Assembly (NCBI RefSeq): GCF_963678635.1
Contig: NC_087071.1
Location: 30,742,141-30,806,140, forward strand
DNA: 64,000 nt
From: Symsagittifera roscoffensis
Taxonomy: Eukaryota > Xenacoelomorpha > Acoela > Convolutidae
Reading direction: 5' to 3'
Below the pieces are notes generated by a model. The model made no database searches. It was not told the origin of the DNA and saw only the letters and a list, made by a program, of their open reading frames with translations. A program made the translations under genes and the position numbers. Below, piece after piece: positions 44,841-57,738 of the stretch. Within the stretch, counting starts at the first letter, position 1; each line of letters starts with the position of its first letter.

Positions 44841-45208
44841 TTAGATGGAACACGTTCACAGCACCCCCACCATTATTTGGACAACATCCAGAAAGTAACC
44901 GACTCCACAATTGGGTACTCCATAGACTACAATATAGACAAGACATCCACGAAGACATTCGTGACCATAACATCCAAATACTCCAACAAAATAGTCTGCA
45001 ATTAAGATTCGAAATCACGATTAAACTTAACAACATTGTTCAACATCCTTACCCATTAAACCCACCCAATATAACAGCTCAATCGCTACCACCACCATTT
45101 ATAACAACTGAAGTAATATATAAGTACGACAGATATACCAAAAAGACAATTGGTTACATCACATTTTATAAACCATACTCAGGATTATCATACACATGTA
45201 TATTCTAA
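44841..45208 (+). pseudogene. 3' fragment of the two-transmembrane ORF, second copy
   Basis: The sequence matches 34973-35314 of the first copy, with an extra ~30 bp around 45068. It ends in the same ATGTATATTCTAA overlap with env. Confidence 0.8.
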
Positions 45209-47789
45209 AAATATTGATATTTCAACAAATCTTTTTTCAAATATTTTCCGATCAAAACACAAATCCTTCTCCCCGCACAGGACCCCAGGACTTATTAGTA
45301 ACACACTACGATTGTGAAGAAAGTGAACAAAAAACACTACACAAATATGCAATAAATCAAGTATCACAATGCGAAACAGAACCACAAGCTATAGAAACTA
45401 CAAATGTAATAGCGACACTGTATTCAAAAGCCCGAGCAACTACAGTCGCAGGATATAAATTTACAGCAACATTTTCCGAAAAGAAAGTACATTGTTCACA
45501 AGTTTCAAACGGAAATAAAAACCGACTTGACCACGAATCATTCTACCAAAGTAATATAGAACGACTTCTACATCTAAATCCCGATGATTGTAAAAACGAG
45601 CAACTCAGACTAAATATCACAAGAAATAAAATTACAGATAGAAAACTAGTATATTTTCAAGTCTTTGCCGATTCTGTACATCAAGCATAAAACTAGATGA
45701 AAAATACCCAAACAACGGCGCACACGGAAGATTAACTTATGATATACACGATAAGCACTGGATACCACACATTGTTATAAATAATCTTTCAAACTGCAAA
45801 GCAGATACAAAAAATAAAGGGTATCAAGAAATAATGTTTTTCGAATGAAAAATACAACTCGAAAATTACAACTCACACGAGATTTATCCGACAACACAAT
45901 GATCTATCAAGGAATTAGATTACCTTGTAAAAACGATCAAGGTTATTGTGATCCTACAACACGGACACAAGCAACAATTGTTTGGTTTCCCGAAGATACA
46001 TGCACAACATTTCAAGTAGCAAAAATACACGCTCGAATGATAAAATTTCACGAAAAATATTTTATAGAATCAATTCCATATGAACAAGTCCCTCCATCAC
46101 GAAAACAAAGTACTGATTTCCGAAATATCCATAATATAGAAAATAAATTAACACGTTTCCAAATATATCAAGAAACAGAAAACGCATGCAAATACAAGAA
46201 CCCACTTTACAAAACACAATATTCTGAAATACTAGTTGAATACGAAAAAAGTTTCGACATGACCACTGGAAAAATAAAATTTGACCCTTTTGCCACAGGT
46301 CACTCTCTAAACGAAGGAACATCATATATACCAGTTAACTTTCAAAAAAGCAATGGTCAACCTGGTGGAAAACTAAAGCCACATGACACTAGAAGTACAC
46401 GTTTACAAGAACTATCACTAATGAATAATACTTATTTTGGTAATATCCACTATGATATCCCCTTAGATATGAAGTTAGACTACATGATTAGTCGAACTTT
46501 TCAAGAAATATCACTCTCCGAGTTAGAAACACTTCACCAACTATGAGAATTAGAAAGAACACAAATCCTACAATCACTCGCACTAGCAGTATTAAAAATA
46601 CCCTACGCAGGATATTTATTATCAGGAAATAGATCAAATTTTCTAGACTACGAAGGAAACATTTTATGGTTTATACTTGTACCAAAAAAGTATCACCACT
46701 AAATGTTTTTGAAGATAAACGCTGCTATAAAAGAATCCCTATTTTTTAAATAAAAATAAGGTACTTTTTGTTGACACACTTTCACGACGAACATATTTTT
46801 GGGATACCGCAGACCCATGTGGATCAGAAAATAGCCACAATGTAGTACAATTGAACCCTGATGAAGATAAATATTATCTTTTTACTCCATACCCTACGTT
46901 AATGCAATCACTCAAAGTATTTTCACTCGAACGCATCAGAGCTATTGCTCGTAATCCAAATATTGATTTACAATCAATTGCAATATATTCAAAATCAGAT
47001 ATCGAACACCACATTAGAACACAACAATTCCAAAAATTATTTACACAAATGGACACTATACAAAGACAATCAATTGATCAAAATTTACGAAAACTTGCCG
47101 GAACCGCAGGATTTGCAGATATTTATACACAAGATTATAGCGGATATTTTAAAGACATTAAAGACTATATATATCTAAACGGTGAAAAATACAGACCAAA
47201 AGATATTTCACCTATAAATATTTTTAGCTTTGTTACCTTAAAAAATGAAATTCTCAATTTTCACGGATGGCCCTATTACATCTTAGAAAAATTAACTATC
47301 CTATTCGCAATGTTTAACTTTATAGGATTTCTTTTTTCACTTTTAAAAGTAATCTATAACACATGCGCTATACACACACAAGTAAATAGACAAGCAAGTG
47401 TAGCACGCATACTATTTGCAGGATTTTTTGGAATTTTTTCTTCATCAATAAACAAAATTCTTCTAGACGCACAAATAAAAGAATTTAATACAAAAATAGC
47501 GACAAGACAGAACACGTACGACGGAGAACATAATAACATAGAAGTAACACCTACCGCACCCCAGTTGCCACCCCCACCACATAACCATCCATTATCCTTA
47601 GTCCCACGTAGTTTCCGAAACCTAGCAATAACACATAACCCAAATTTTAAACCAAATATATCACAAAGTCCCATACAACATATTATGACACATCATTCAC
47701 AAGATGATAATACATATGAACAAATTATAGAACAACCACATATCACCGCTTTTCAGTCTCAAAATAATCATTTTTTTAGCCCACGATAA
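45196..47789 (+). pseudogene. env: env-like gene, second copy, broken
   Basis: The start context and signal peptide match the first copy. A 25-bp deletion at about 45688 causes an immediate stop. Further defects include a stop at 46544-46546 (TGA for a Cys codon) and indels near 46670-46750. From 46851 to 47787 the frame is open and carries the C-terminal membrane anchor region uninterrupted (FNFIGFLFSLLKVIYNTC) and the Pro-rich tail, which the first copy has lost. The stop here is TAA. Confidence 0.8.
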
Positions 47790-49586
47790 GCCGACAACTT
47801 GGATCCCTACACCGCTCAAATTCCCACCCAACCAATCTCCACACTCCAATCCCAATAATCCCACTTTTTGCTTTCCCACCACCCGATTTCCCAACTATTA
47901 ATATATCATCAATTACGAATTCGGATACTAACTCAGATATTTCCGTTTTATACTCCATCTCACAACTTAATAACTCTAATATAGAAACCCCTGACGAATT
48001 TGCAGATTCCGAACCATCTCCATCCAATAAATTTCAAATCAGCTCCTCAGTTTTTTCAAAACCCCCTTTTCAACCAATCCCACTAAATAATTCACTCCCA
48101 TCTGTTTCCACTCCTTCTTATGCTTCGCAAGTAACCCCAACCTACTCTCCATTTCATTCCGACCGATCATCTAATAATTCTCTAGATACCCCCCAAATTT
48201 CCCGGGAACTCGATAATTTTATCACCCTACAGCAACAGTTAATACACCCTAACACCCTCACCATACATCAAATTTCATCCACAATAGAAGCCTCAAACCC
48301 ACCTACTCCTACACCCTCCTCAACTTACACTGCATCATTAGCACAATAGTCCACATCCACCGAAACATCGAATAGCACTCACCGAGCTTATCGTACTTTT
48401 AAACGAAAATTCCCGAATCAACCATTCCCGACCAAACCCGGAACAGCCTGCGAATAGATTAATCATCCACAACACACAAACACGAAAGATTTTCTAGCAA
48501 TCACCTTACCCTCATTCCCACAATATACATTAAACACACCTAACGACACTAACGACACACGTAGTTTTGTAGATGAACATGTTTTAATGCCCACACTCCA
48601 CTGGACAGCATATTACCATTTTACTAATCCCCTTTGCCTGCCACTATCTAGTACTCATGACGATATAGAAAAGAATAACGATATGCTATATAGACTTACC
48701 GCAACACTCAAACCTAGACAATTTACTTAGATAGGATATAAAAAATTACTATAACATTCACTGCACCTCGTGCTAACGAATTTACAATAGAATATTACGA
48801 CCATAAAACCATCCGAACTAATCAAGACCAATTTCTAGCTTCGCTAACCCACAACTAACAGAAAAATTTTTCATCAAAACGTCATATGTATTCACACTTA
48901 ATATTTTTGATAGAAAATATGATCACATCATTTCTGAAGCTTTAAATGATATTCAAGCTTACGAAAGTTTTCAAGACAAATTTCAGTTATTTTCACTAAC
49001 TTTTCACTTCCTTGCACCACATGAACGCAATTTGCACTTTTCACACGACATTATGTTACGCACTAAACAGACTCATACATATACATACTATCGCTTCATA
49101 CAAAATCATTTTGATTTACATACTCCATCAAGACAACCACACCATCGTTCTCAGTTTCTTAACTCGAAGTACACTTCACCATTTTTTCTTAATTTCACCT
49201 ATTGCATCAAGGATACTAACCTCCACGGCATCCTCCGCAATTATGAACCAGTAACACAAATGTATATACTTTGTCCCATCACGAAGACCTTTAACGCCGA
49301 AGAATCCAGACCCTTCCTTATCCCACATGAATTTATCCAGCCTATAGAAATCCCAACATTAGATTTTATTCACAATACTAAATATAATCACAAAATATAT
49401 AACCTCATTCAAAACACACCTTATGAGTTTGCAGTAGGCACCGAAGAACTAAAAACCATTAAAGCACTTCAATTGCTTTGGCCACTGCTTCAAACTAAAA
49501 ACATCATTCGCATACTAGCAAAAATACTAACAACATCGGACATGATACATGACATCTTCCCCCACGGCTTTTTCCCAGATGATTAA
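47786..49586 (+). pseudogene. Post-env ORF, second copy, broken
   Basis: This is collinear with 37894-39699. The start ATG has become ATA (47786), and nonsense codons occur near 48348, 48457 and 48729, with small deletions near 48755 and 48838. The C-terminal part is open from 49032. Sense codons at the two positions that are stops in the first copy show that the ORF was once continuous. Confidence 0.8.
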
Positions 49587-49589
49587 CAG

Positions 49590-49655
49590 GTAAGAATAAT
49601 TTAAAAATATTCTTAACTAATAAACTTAAATTAGTACTAACCATTCTTTATTCAG
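49590..49655 (+). other. Conserved post-stop intron, second copy
   Basis: The donor CAG|GTAAGA lies 4 nt after the stop, with TACTAAC at about 49635 and an acceptor TTATTCAG at 49655 (an alternative TTTCTAG ends near 49675). Confidence 0.6.
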
Positions 49656-51204
49656 GTTTCTTTTACATTTCTAGTCTTCATACCACGATCATCTGCAAAA
49701 AACAGAAAAGAAAAATAAAAAGTAAACTTGTTAAAATTCTTCTAAACTTCATTACTATTTTGCACAAGATAAAATAATAAAATTCATACCAAATGTAGTA
49801 AATTAATTTATAAATTGTTTTCCCCATAAAGCAGTAAATTTAATTACGATGAAAATTTATAACTTTAAATTTCCCCCAACAAAAAGCAGTAAATTTGAAA
49901 TTCTATGTAATAAATTGATAAAATGAAAATGCAGTACTAACCTTTTGATATTTTCATTCACTCGCACAGGAATTCTATCCAAACTCGCACAGCTCGCCCT
50001 TGAAGAATTGTTTAAATATTGATTTTAAGTTTCAAGTTTTCACACTCAACAACTCTAACACACGATAACAAGTTTCAAACTTTCCTTTAACCCGGTTGGA
50101 AAGGAATTATATACTAAACCAAACTAACCAACGCAGCTTACTAAACACCAAAAATCATAAACTAACAGCATGATTAAGAAAAGAAAACCAACGGTACCCA
50201 AACCGGATTAACCCAGTTTAAAACTGGATAATTTATTCTTTTGAAGACTATTATAAAGTCTAGGAAAGAAATAATAAAACACAAAAAAGTCGCAAGACAA
50301 ACCCATACCAAAAACAATTCGATTTTTGAAAAAAGGACACAACCAAAGAAACATAAGAAAGACCAACATAAATCCAACAAAAAACGTTATCACATAACAG
50401 GACCTCTCAAAGAAACCGCACGAAATCATACTCCCACTCCTGGCCTAACCCACCAGAGATGACGTCCTGAGCATGCTCTATAGCCGGCCTAACCCACCGC
50501 GCTACATCCACGCTTTGTGACCACACTTCTATTTTTAATAAGAGGTACTTAAGGGTGAGTAACTCTTCAAAATAACTGAACTAAAACAAAAAAGCTTTTG
50601 TGAAAACAACTAACTAAATTCATGATTAAAAAACCGAACTAATAAAATTTTATAAAGAGAAAACCATACCTTGCAGTATATAGATTGACACACAACAACA
50701 AAGACGAACATCCAAAGACAAAGTGATTCCATCACAATCGAACAAGAATGGCTAACCACAACCGATATGCCGTCCACAATCACAACTCAAAGGATTTAGA
50801 GTACGAGTTGACTTCGCAGAAAAGGACTTCATTGAACTAGACCAATGACCACCTCGATGTTCAAGTATACGTACAGATCCGAGTTACGAGGCATCCCTTC
50901 CACACACGATCTCCACGCCCTTCCCAGACGAGGTTGAACACAAAACAAGTTCTCTACATAATACAGAAAAACTCGTCATAGCAAACCATTTTGAAATCAG
51001 ATTGATTTCATTGGGGAACACAGTCGTTGTCAAAAGACGACACAACGATTGATGTCCCTAACTCCAGCGTCCTGGATTTTCTTTAACCAGAACTTCGTTT
51101 CAGAAACCGGACAAGAATATGATGTTCGCCAAATACCAACGTTCATCATCCATCCTTTGAATTGCAGAAAGATAATTCTAAAAACTCTGTAAAACCCGGA
51201 TGGG
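49656..51204 (+). other. 3' untranslated region, second copy
   Basis: This is homologous to 39781-41307 throughout, including the tRNA-like segment (about 50440-50520) and the GGATGGG run before the LTR. There is no conserved coding frame. Confidence 0.55.
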
Positions 51205-51615
51205 TGGAACCTGATCTAAACTATATTTTATGATTGGATAAATTGGATATTTTACCAGTGTAAAGTATTTAATATTAACCAATCATAATCCTTCTAACTA
51301 ACAACCCACTTATTTGTAAGTGCTGAAATTACTTGTAATTTCAGCACCAGAGAGATTTGAATTTAACTTAGAAATTAGTTGCCTCTCCAAGAGAACTTCA
51401 GCAGCCGCAACAAACCAGTATACCCTAGATCTATTGAGCCTAGCAGAGACTAGTTAAACACCCTGAGACTAGAAAGTATAAGAGTAAGATTAGGATCGGT
51501 ATTAGACTAAGAAGTTGCACGAATCTATCCGGCCGAAAAATATGATAGCGTGACGAGCAGACCGTGTACCCTATCCGAAATTACTCTATGAGTTAACCAC
51601 ATAGGTTCTTACTCA
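51205..51615 (+). repeat. 3' LTR of the second copy
   Basis: This is a 411-bp homologue of the LTRs at 23245 and 41308 with about 11 differences. The 13-bp hairpin and the inverted CCAAT pair are unchanged. Confidence 0.95.
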
Positions 51616-52050
51616 TTAAGGTATTTAGACCATTGAAACAAATTTAAAAAAAAAACTCTTGCTTTTTTCAAAGACATTAAAGAGTTTTGGCATCTAGGCA
51701 ACGTTTTTAAAACTACTGGATGTGTTGATGAACATCTTGAAAGATTATACTGGCACAGCTTTGGGAGTCGAAATTATCTAAAAGTCAAACTTAGTTTTTT
51801 ATATTTATTCGTTTCTGTGGGTTTTTTGGTGGAAATGATTTCTAAGAGCAGTATTCATAAACCAAAACTTCAATTTTTGTCCGATTTTTTGATAGATAAA
51901 ACACGACTACACACACTGCACATACGAAAGGCAAAAACAAAAAGTAAAGATTGTTCAGCAGATATCAATCTGGAATCGTGGTCACTTGATTCGATAATGC
52001 GATAAAATAAGGCAGTGGAAAATGTAAAATTTAGGAAATTTTTGTTTTAG

Positions 52051-52154
52051 TGATGACGAAATTCATATCCTTTGTATGAAAGATATTGTGGATAAAAGAG
52101 TTGCAGCTGAAACAGACACGTTTGCCATGTGTGCTCCAGCCTCTGGTTCCAAGC
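52051..52154 (+). CDS. Host gene exon D
   Basis: The acceptor TTTGTTTTAG and donor GTTAGT bound 104 nt. Entry in phase 2 completes the split Gly codon of exon C, and exit is in phase 1. It encodes about 34 residues including DDEIHILCMKDIVDKRVAAE and TFAMCAPASGSK, with two Cys. The 8.8-kb intron before it contains the second retroelement copy. Confidence 0.7.
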
Positions 52155-52899
52155 GTTAGTAATTAGCCATATTATTGATCCAACTGTCGAAACTTATCAC
52201 AGGTTGATGAGACCACAAGAGTTGACAAGTAAAATCGAATCTTGCTTTGAAAAAAAAACGTCTGTAACTATTATCGCATGCCGTTCAAATCAATTCTATC
52301 TATTTTTTCCACATCAACAAGAAATTCCAAAAAAAATGTCAAAAAATTAGTTTCAATAGTACACATCAATTAAAACCATCAATAGTTACACAAAATGACC
52401 AAATGATAAGTTGTTTCAAAATCTGTAAATTTGTGAGTATATTGAGGTAAAACAATTGATGAAAATTTATTTAAACGTTTAATAATAATTTTATTAACAA
52501 GCCAAAGCTTATGAGCATACATTCTGTGAAAATGTATGTTTACAATATAGTTCGCCTTGGAAAAATACCAAAAAGGCACCATAGAGAAAAAAAGACCGCA
52601 CATTTGCTTCAAACATCACAAAAAAAAACAAGCTAAAAGAAAAAAAAATCTGTTCGTTTTGGTGTTGTCTAACAATCAAAATAAAGTTAGCAAAAATACT
52701 ATAACAATGAGTTGAAAATTAAAATAGCATATATAGAAAATAATTGTTAACACAAATAGACATGTCTTTTGTTTTATGAAAAAACGAGTCCAAAGATTCA
52801 TTGGTAGTCATTAAAGCTTCCAGAAGAACATTTTTATCTAACTGTAAGAATTTTTTATACAAATTACGAATTCCATTTTCAATTTTCTATTTTGCTCTT
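52155..52899. other. Intronic sequence without recognised features
   Basis: The small ORFs here lack protein-like features. I see no repeat ends or gene. Confidence 0.45.
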
Positions 52900-54624
52900 A
52901 CGTAAGCCTATTTCGGCTCCGAAGTTTTTTTCTTGTATTGCCTGTTTTGATAGTATCTGTTATCTTCTGTTCACTCTTATACTTTCATGAAGTTTTTTAT
53001 TTCCACGTGATTGTGTTATAATTTTAACCATGAGTTTTAAAAGCTCGTATACATATAACTCTCGAACCAGACAGAGTTTATGATTGTCCCGCTTATGTTT
53101 CAGGTTTTCTTACGTTTTAATTTTGAAACAGTTCCTCCACACGAGTCTTTGCTGACTTTCTAATCTATTTTAGTCTGTCTCACTAGCTGTGCCCTAGATC
53201 AGTACATTATATTGATACTTTGGTTGATTATAGGTTTCGTACATCTTGAGGAGTGTAGATTTGTTAAAATAATGTCTGAGTTGATAGATCATCGAGGAAG
53301 ATTTGACTGCCTTTTTCAAAGTTTCATCGTTGTGTGTTTTTAAAAAAAAATTTTTCATCAATCATCAGACCTAAGTAACTATGGGATCTTTTGTTAGAGA
53401 GGTTTTAGCTGTTAAGTTCTAAGGTGTATGTTTTATCCTTGTTTATGGTAAGATTATTCTCCAAAAACCTTTTTGCTTTCGAAAAACCTTTCAATTTTGT
53501 TTTTTTTTTCAGAATTCATCTGCCGCTGATTTCCTGTTTCAGTTGTTGTACACAATGCACAATCACCAGCAAACAGTACAGATTTAATACGCCTACAGAC
53601 GTTTGACAAATCATTTGTATACATCAAGAACAACAAAGCACCTAGGACTGAACCTCGTGGTACACCAACGTAGATTGTTTTAATGTCTGATATTGAATCG
53701 CTATAAATAACGTACTGTTTACCATTATTAAGGTATGACCTCAAAAAACTAATAGCTTTACCACGTAAACCGTATAATTTATACTTTTCCAGTAAGATTT
53801 TGTGATCAACTGTGTCGAACGCTTCTGTATGATCTATCAGCGTACACGCGGAGCCCAAATTGTCTTCTAAGTTCTCCACTATTTGCTCACTAATTTCTAA
53901 GACAGCATCAACTATGTTTTATTTGTTTCTGAATCCGTACTGACATGCCGTTAATACATCATATTTATTCAGAAAAATTCTCATGCGATTATTTATCAGT
54001 TTTTCGAAAATTTTCCCCACCAATGGTAGTATAGAATTGGGACTGTCATTACCACAATCTGAAAATGTGCCATTTTTATGAATTGGCTAAACTTTTGCAA
54101 CTTCAAAAATTGAAGGATAATATGACAACTCTACACTTTGATTAAAAAGGCAACTCAGTGGCTCAAATTTAATGGGACTTGTTTTTTAATTTAGATTGTT
54201 ACTTTACTTTTAACTATAAAAGCTTTTTTTTTTCTTCAGACTTTTTGTTACTTCATAAATTTCATGGAGTGAAATGGTTTCAAAAAACATTGTGTTTTTG
54301 TACAATAATTTTAAAATTAGGTGTTGTATTTCTTTGGATTAGGTTCTGGTCAACTTCTATGAAAAATTTATTATATTCTTCTGCTTTTCGACTTCTGTGT
54401 TTTGAACGCACTTGTTCTTCCTTTTCGATTCTCCGTTTTTCGATTTTTTTTCTCCACAGTTCTCGAATTTTATGGCTCTTGCTTTCAAGCCTCCTCTCAA
54501 AGAAAAAAGTTTTCGATTTTCGACACAAACTTTTCAATTTCTTCCAAATGAGTATTGCAATCTGATTCAGGTAACGAGTTTTTCTTACTTCAATAGTTTT
54601 TTGTATACTTTGAAAATTCATTGA
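52900..54624 (-). pseudogene. Non-LTR retrotransposon (Jockey/CR1/L2-like) reverse transcriptase remnant
   Basis: Read on the minus strand, an endonuclease-RT linker with EYNKFFIEVDQNL lies at 54300-54621. RT blocks follow: GKIFEKLINNRM (about 54000), EAFDTVDHKILLEK (about 53830), GVPRGSVLGALLFLMYTNDL (about 53650) and LFAGDCALC (about 53570), where the usual FADD has become FAGD and so lost a catalytic Asp. C-terminal blocks (YLGLMIDEKFF, MIYQLRHYFNKSTLL) run to about 53160 with frameshifts and stops. No intact ORF or target duplication is seen. It lies in the host intron, antisense to the gene. Confidence 0.85.
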
Positions 54625-55779
54625 AATGTTTTTTATTCTGTTTAATTATATTTGATAAAAATTGCAACTAGGACAAGATATTTACTTTTACGAGCTTAGT
54701 TGTTGAGAATCGCAACTACACTCGAAACTGCTAATTGAAAAAGTTAGGAGAAAAAAGTATTGAGGTACACAACTTTTGAGAACTATGATTCAATTGCACT
54801 TTTTTTAGAGTAGTTGCTGAGAGTCGCAACTAGACTCAATTTCGAGAATTTTTCACCGTTTCTGATTTTTTGTTGACTGTTGCGTTTTACAGATTATTTA
54901 ATTGTTATAAAACTGAGAATTAGTACCGTGTTTTTCGTGTTTTTAAGCATGTACTTTGTTTAAAACCATAGTGAACAAAAAAAGAAAATCTTGTTCCTCT
55001 CTAGGCAAACTGTTGAAAATTGATTTTGTCTATGAGTGAGAATTTATGGAAAAAACTAAACAGTTTATGAGAAAACGGCGTTTTTTGGAAAATACTTAGT
55101 TTAATCTGGAGAGCCAACACTGTTGCTCATTGAACCGATGTAAAGTTAATAACTACATTAAGGTCATTAACTCAACTCCCATCTCCACACTAGAGCTCAT
55201 AAGATTTCACTTGCTTTATTTTTCCGCGATCTTTATTTTTTTTACTTCGGTAGAAAAACTAGCATACAGTTTCATGATAGTCCCCTCGATTTTCTTTTGG
55301 GATGCAACGCAATTAGAACTGGCCGCCCTTTTTACATGGGTTGTTTTTTGGTAGCATTTTACCTAGTTTTTTAATGTCCAAGTGATCCACTTTTTCTTAA
55401 CGAATCACCCACAGTCATTTTTGCACAAAACCGACACGCTGCAGTGCCAGGAAGATTTAATGAAACCATTTATGATTTACAATTGGTTTATATTTGATTC
55501 AATAGGAGGGAGACGCTCGTTCATGTATATTTGTTTCCATTCAATTTGTTGCTTGTGTTTTTTTTTCAAATTTTTTTCGTAACTTGTTAATTGCTTATTT
55601 ATCCTCCAACCTGACAAACTTCACAATAAACGTAGGGGTCATTCCATGAGGTCGATTTTCAGAACAGAGCATAATGTGGTACGCACTCAAGGAGCTCTCC
55701 GTAAATTTAGTGTATCCAGAATCTAAGAATTCTACTAGCAAGTAACCAAGAAGTTTGTTTTTCTTTTCGTAAAAACACC
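54625..55779. other. Intronic sequence without recognised features
   Basis: The sequence is T-rich. A word GTTG(A/C)GA(A/G)(A/T)TCGCAACTA occurs at about 54700 and 54808. No gene is seen. Confidence 0.45.
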
Positions 55780-56416
55780 CGAATATTTTTTCAGATCAGA
55801 AGGGAATTTCTTGGATTAGGATGGAAAACTTACTGGTATAACGTTCCTGTACCCTCAAACGTTCATTCAAATTGTAACAGATAGTTTGCAAGTCGCTAAG
55901 TTTTTCTGCATGTTCACTTTTACCAGATACCAAGTTGTTTGCCACAAGCAGCAACGCCTCTCTCACCTTCTTATCTGTAGCCTGTTTGATGATGATTCAT
56001 CTGCTGTGAAAAATCCATGATGTCAAGGAAAACCGTTTTAATACAATAGTTAATCATAATTTAATCCAAAGATGTTGTCTTTTTGTTACTTCAACGTAAC
56101 TCAAAACGTAAAAATCAAAAAGTAAAAGGTAATTTCTAAGCTGTTTTATTATCTGGAACTAATTTGCGCATAACAACTAAGCTCATTTTTTTATTACAAA
56201 AATTGAGCTTAATTGTTATGAGCAAAGCTAGTTCTAGATAAAAAAATTAGGTTAGAATATTTTGGTATCGGGTAAAAGTGAACTTGCAGAAAAGGTGAGC
56301 AACTTTCAAACTATCTGTTATAATTTGAATGATTGGTTGAGGGTACAGGAACTTTATACCAGTAAGGTTTTCATCCTAATCCAAAAAAAAATCCATCTGA
56401 TCTAAAAAAAATATTC
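55780..56416. mobile_element. Foldback element with ~150-bp inverted arms
   Basis: The left arm (55780-55934) and right arm (56263-56416) are inverted copies at roughly 85% identity. Both contain GGTACAGGAAC or its complement, and the ACAGATAGTTT word. A second, nested inverted pair lies at about 56148-56184 and 56203-56240. No ORF is present. It lies in the intron between exons D and E. Confidence 0.8.
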
Positions 56417-57669
56417 GTTGTATGTGAAAATGACTAACGAGTAGTAACTATGAATAAATTTAAAAGGAAGGAGAAAAACTGTGGGATCCTATGCACTACC
56501 CGGCTTAAAATCAAGTTTTCTACTTTTTTCTTGAACTCTAAATAAAATGGTTGAATCTGATTGGCTAATCAGACACTCAAGTTCAAACAACATAAAATTT
56601 TTGGTTGAAATGAACAAAATTAAACTAATTTATTTCTGATGAAGTTTTTTTACGAAGTTCTCTCGATCCGAGCAAAGTTATCCAGGTTACATGAAAAAAA
56701 ATTTAGACAAAGTTTAACATTTTGGTAATTTCTGCTAATATTTTTATCTGCTGCAAGTTTTAATTGAGTTGCATGAACAGGTTGCTTGAATTTGAAAGTC
56801 TAAAAGTAGCCAGTCAGATTCGACTGCATATAACTCATGATATAAAATGTTTGATTTGGGGCCGTTTTTGAATCAGACACAAACTTTGTACCGCGACACG
56901 CCAACAATTGGATAGAGGAGAACAAAATTTTAAATTGTCAAATAGCTCACTACTCAGGTTTTTATTTTTGCCCTAAATTATGATGAATTATATCAAAGGT
57001 CGAGGCTGTTCTTCATATAAATTAACCCGCCAAACTTGTTATCTTTTTCACGCATACATTTAAGTGGACTGAGCCAAAACTTCCCGCACATTCCGCTCAA
57101 AATTAGTAAAAGTTGAGTTGTGATGCAGGTTTATCAATCAACGAATAACTTGGACCGGTTTTTTTGATAGAGTGAATCGGTTCACGAACTGAACTGAAAA
57201 TTAATTTGTGAAAAGCGAATTGAGGAAACAGGGCAAAAAAATTGAAACATCCGAAAAGTCCACAAAATCTACGGGTATCTTGAAACATAAATATGATAGA
57301 TTCGTCAAAACAGGCAAAAAAAATGGAAACTGGAAAAAACTTTGATGGTTTGAATGAAATATAATTACGACTGAACACCTCCTGATTGAAAAGTTCTCAA
57401 AATAGAGTTTTCGGAAAATTTCTGTTATGTTAACCGAACAACGTCAGCTCTATTTAACCAAATACTTACAAATATGTTTTCCACTAGAAAATGTTCTGCT
57501 TTCTGAACCATTTTTTACAGAGTATGGTCTCTAAATTTGTATCTTCTACTTATTTCTTGAAATTACAAAATTTTAAAAAATTGACATGACCAAAAACTAC
57601 ATAAAGCAATGATTTGTCGAGTATCGATGCTATTTTTTTACGTTTAATTATTATTTTTTTCCTTTTCAG

Positions 57670-57738
57670 CTAACGCTCGACGGTTTGCATATTATGTTTT
57701 ACGGAACATAAGTTCGAATGTGGTATTTGAAGATTGCA
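57670..57738 (+). CDS. Host gene exon E
   Basis: The acceptor CCTTTTCAG gives phase 1 entry, completing the split codon of exon D. A strong donor GTGAGT follows base 57738 and exit is in phase 1, matching exon F. It encodes NARRFAYYVLRNISSN followed by VVFEDC. The reading frame stays open past the donor to 57977, so an intron-retained or longer exon is possible, but the strong donor and phase match favour this end. Confidence 0.65.

Larger units (their letters stand above)
44841..51615 (+). mobile_element. Second copy of the retroelement, 5' two-thirds missing
   Basis: Homology to the complete element begins abruptly at about 44841 (equivalent to about 34973) and continues through env, the post-env ORF and 3' UTR to an LTR at 51205-51615. 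There is no 5' LTR, gag or pol. The LTR differs from those of the first copy at about 11 positions, so it is an older or separate lineage. It lies in the sense orientation in the host intron 43250-52050. Confidence 0.92.
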
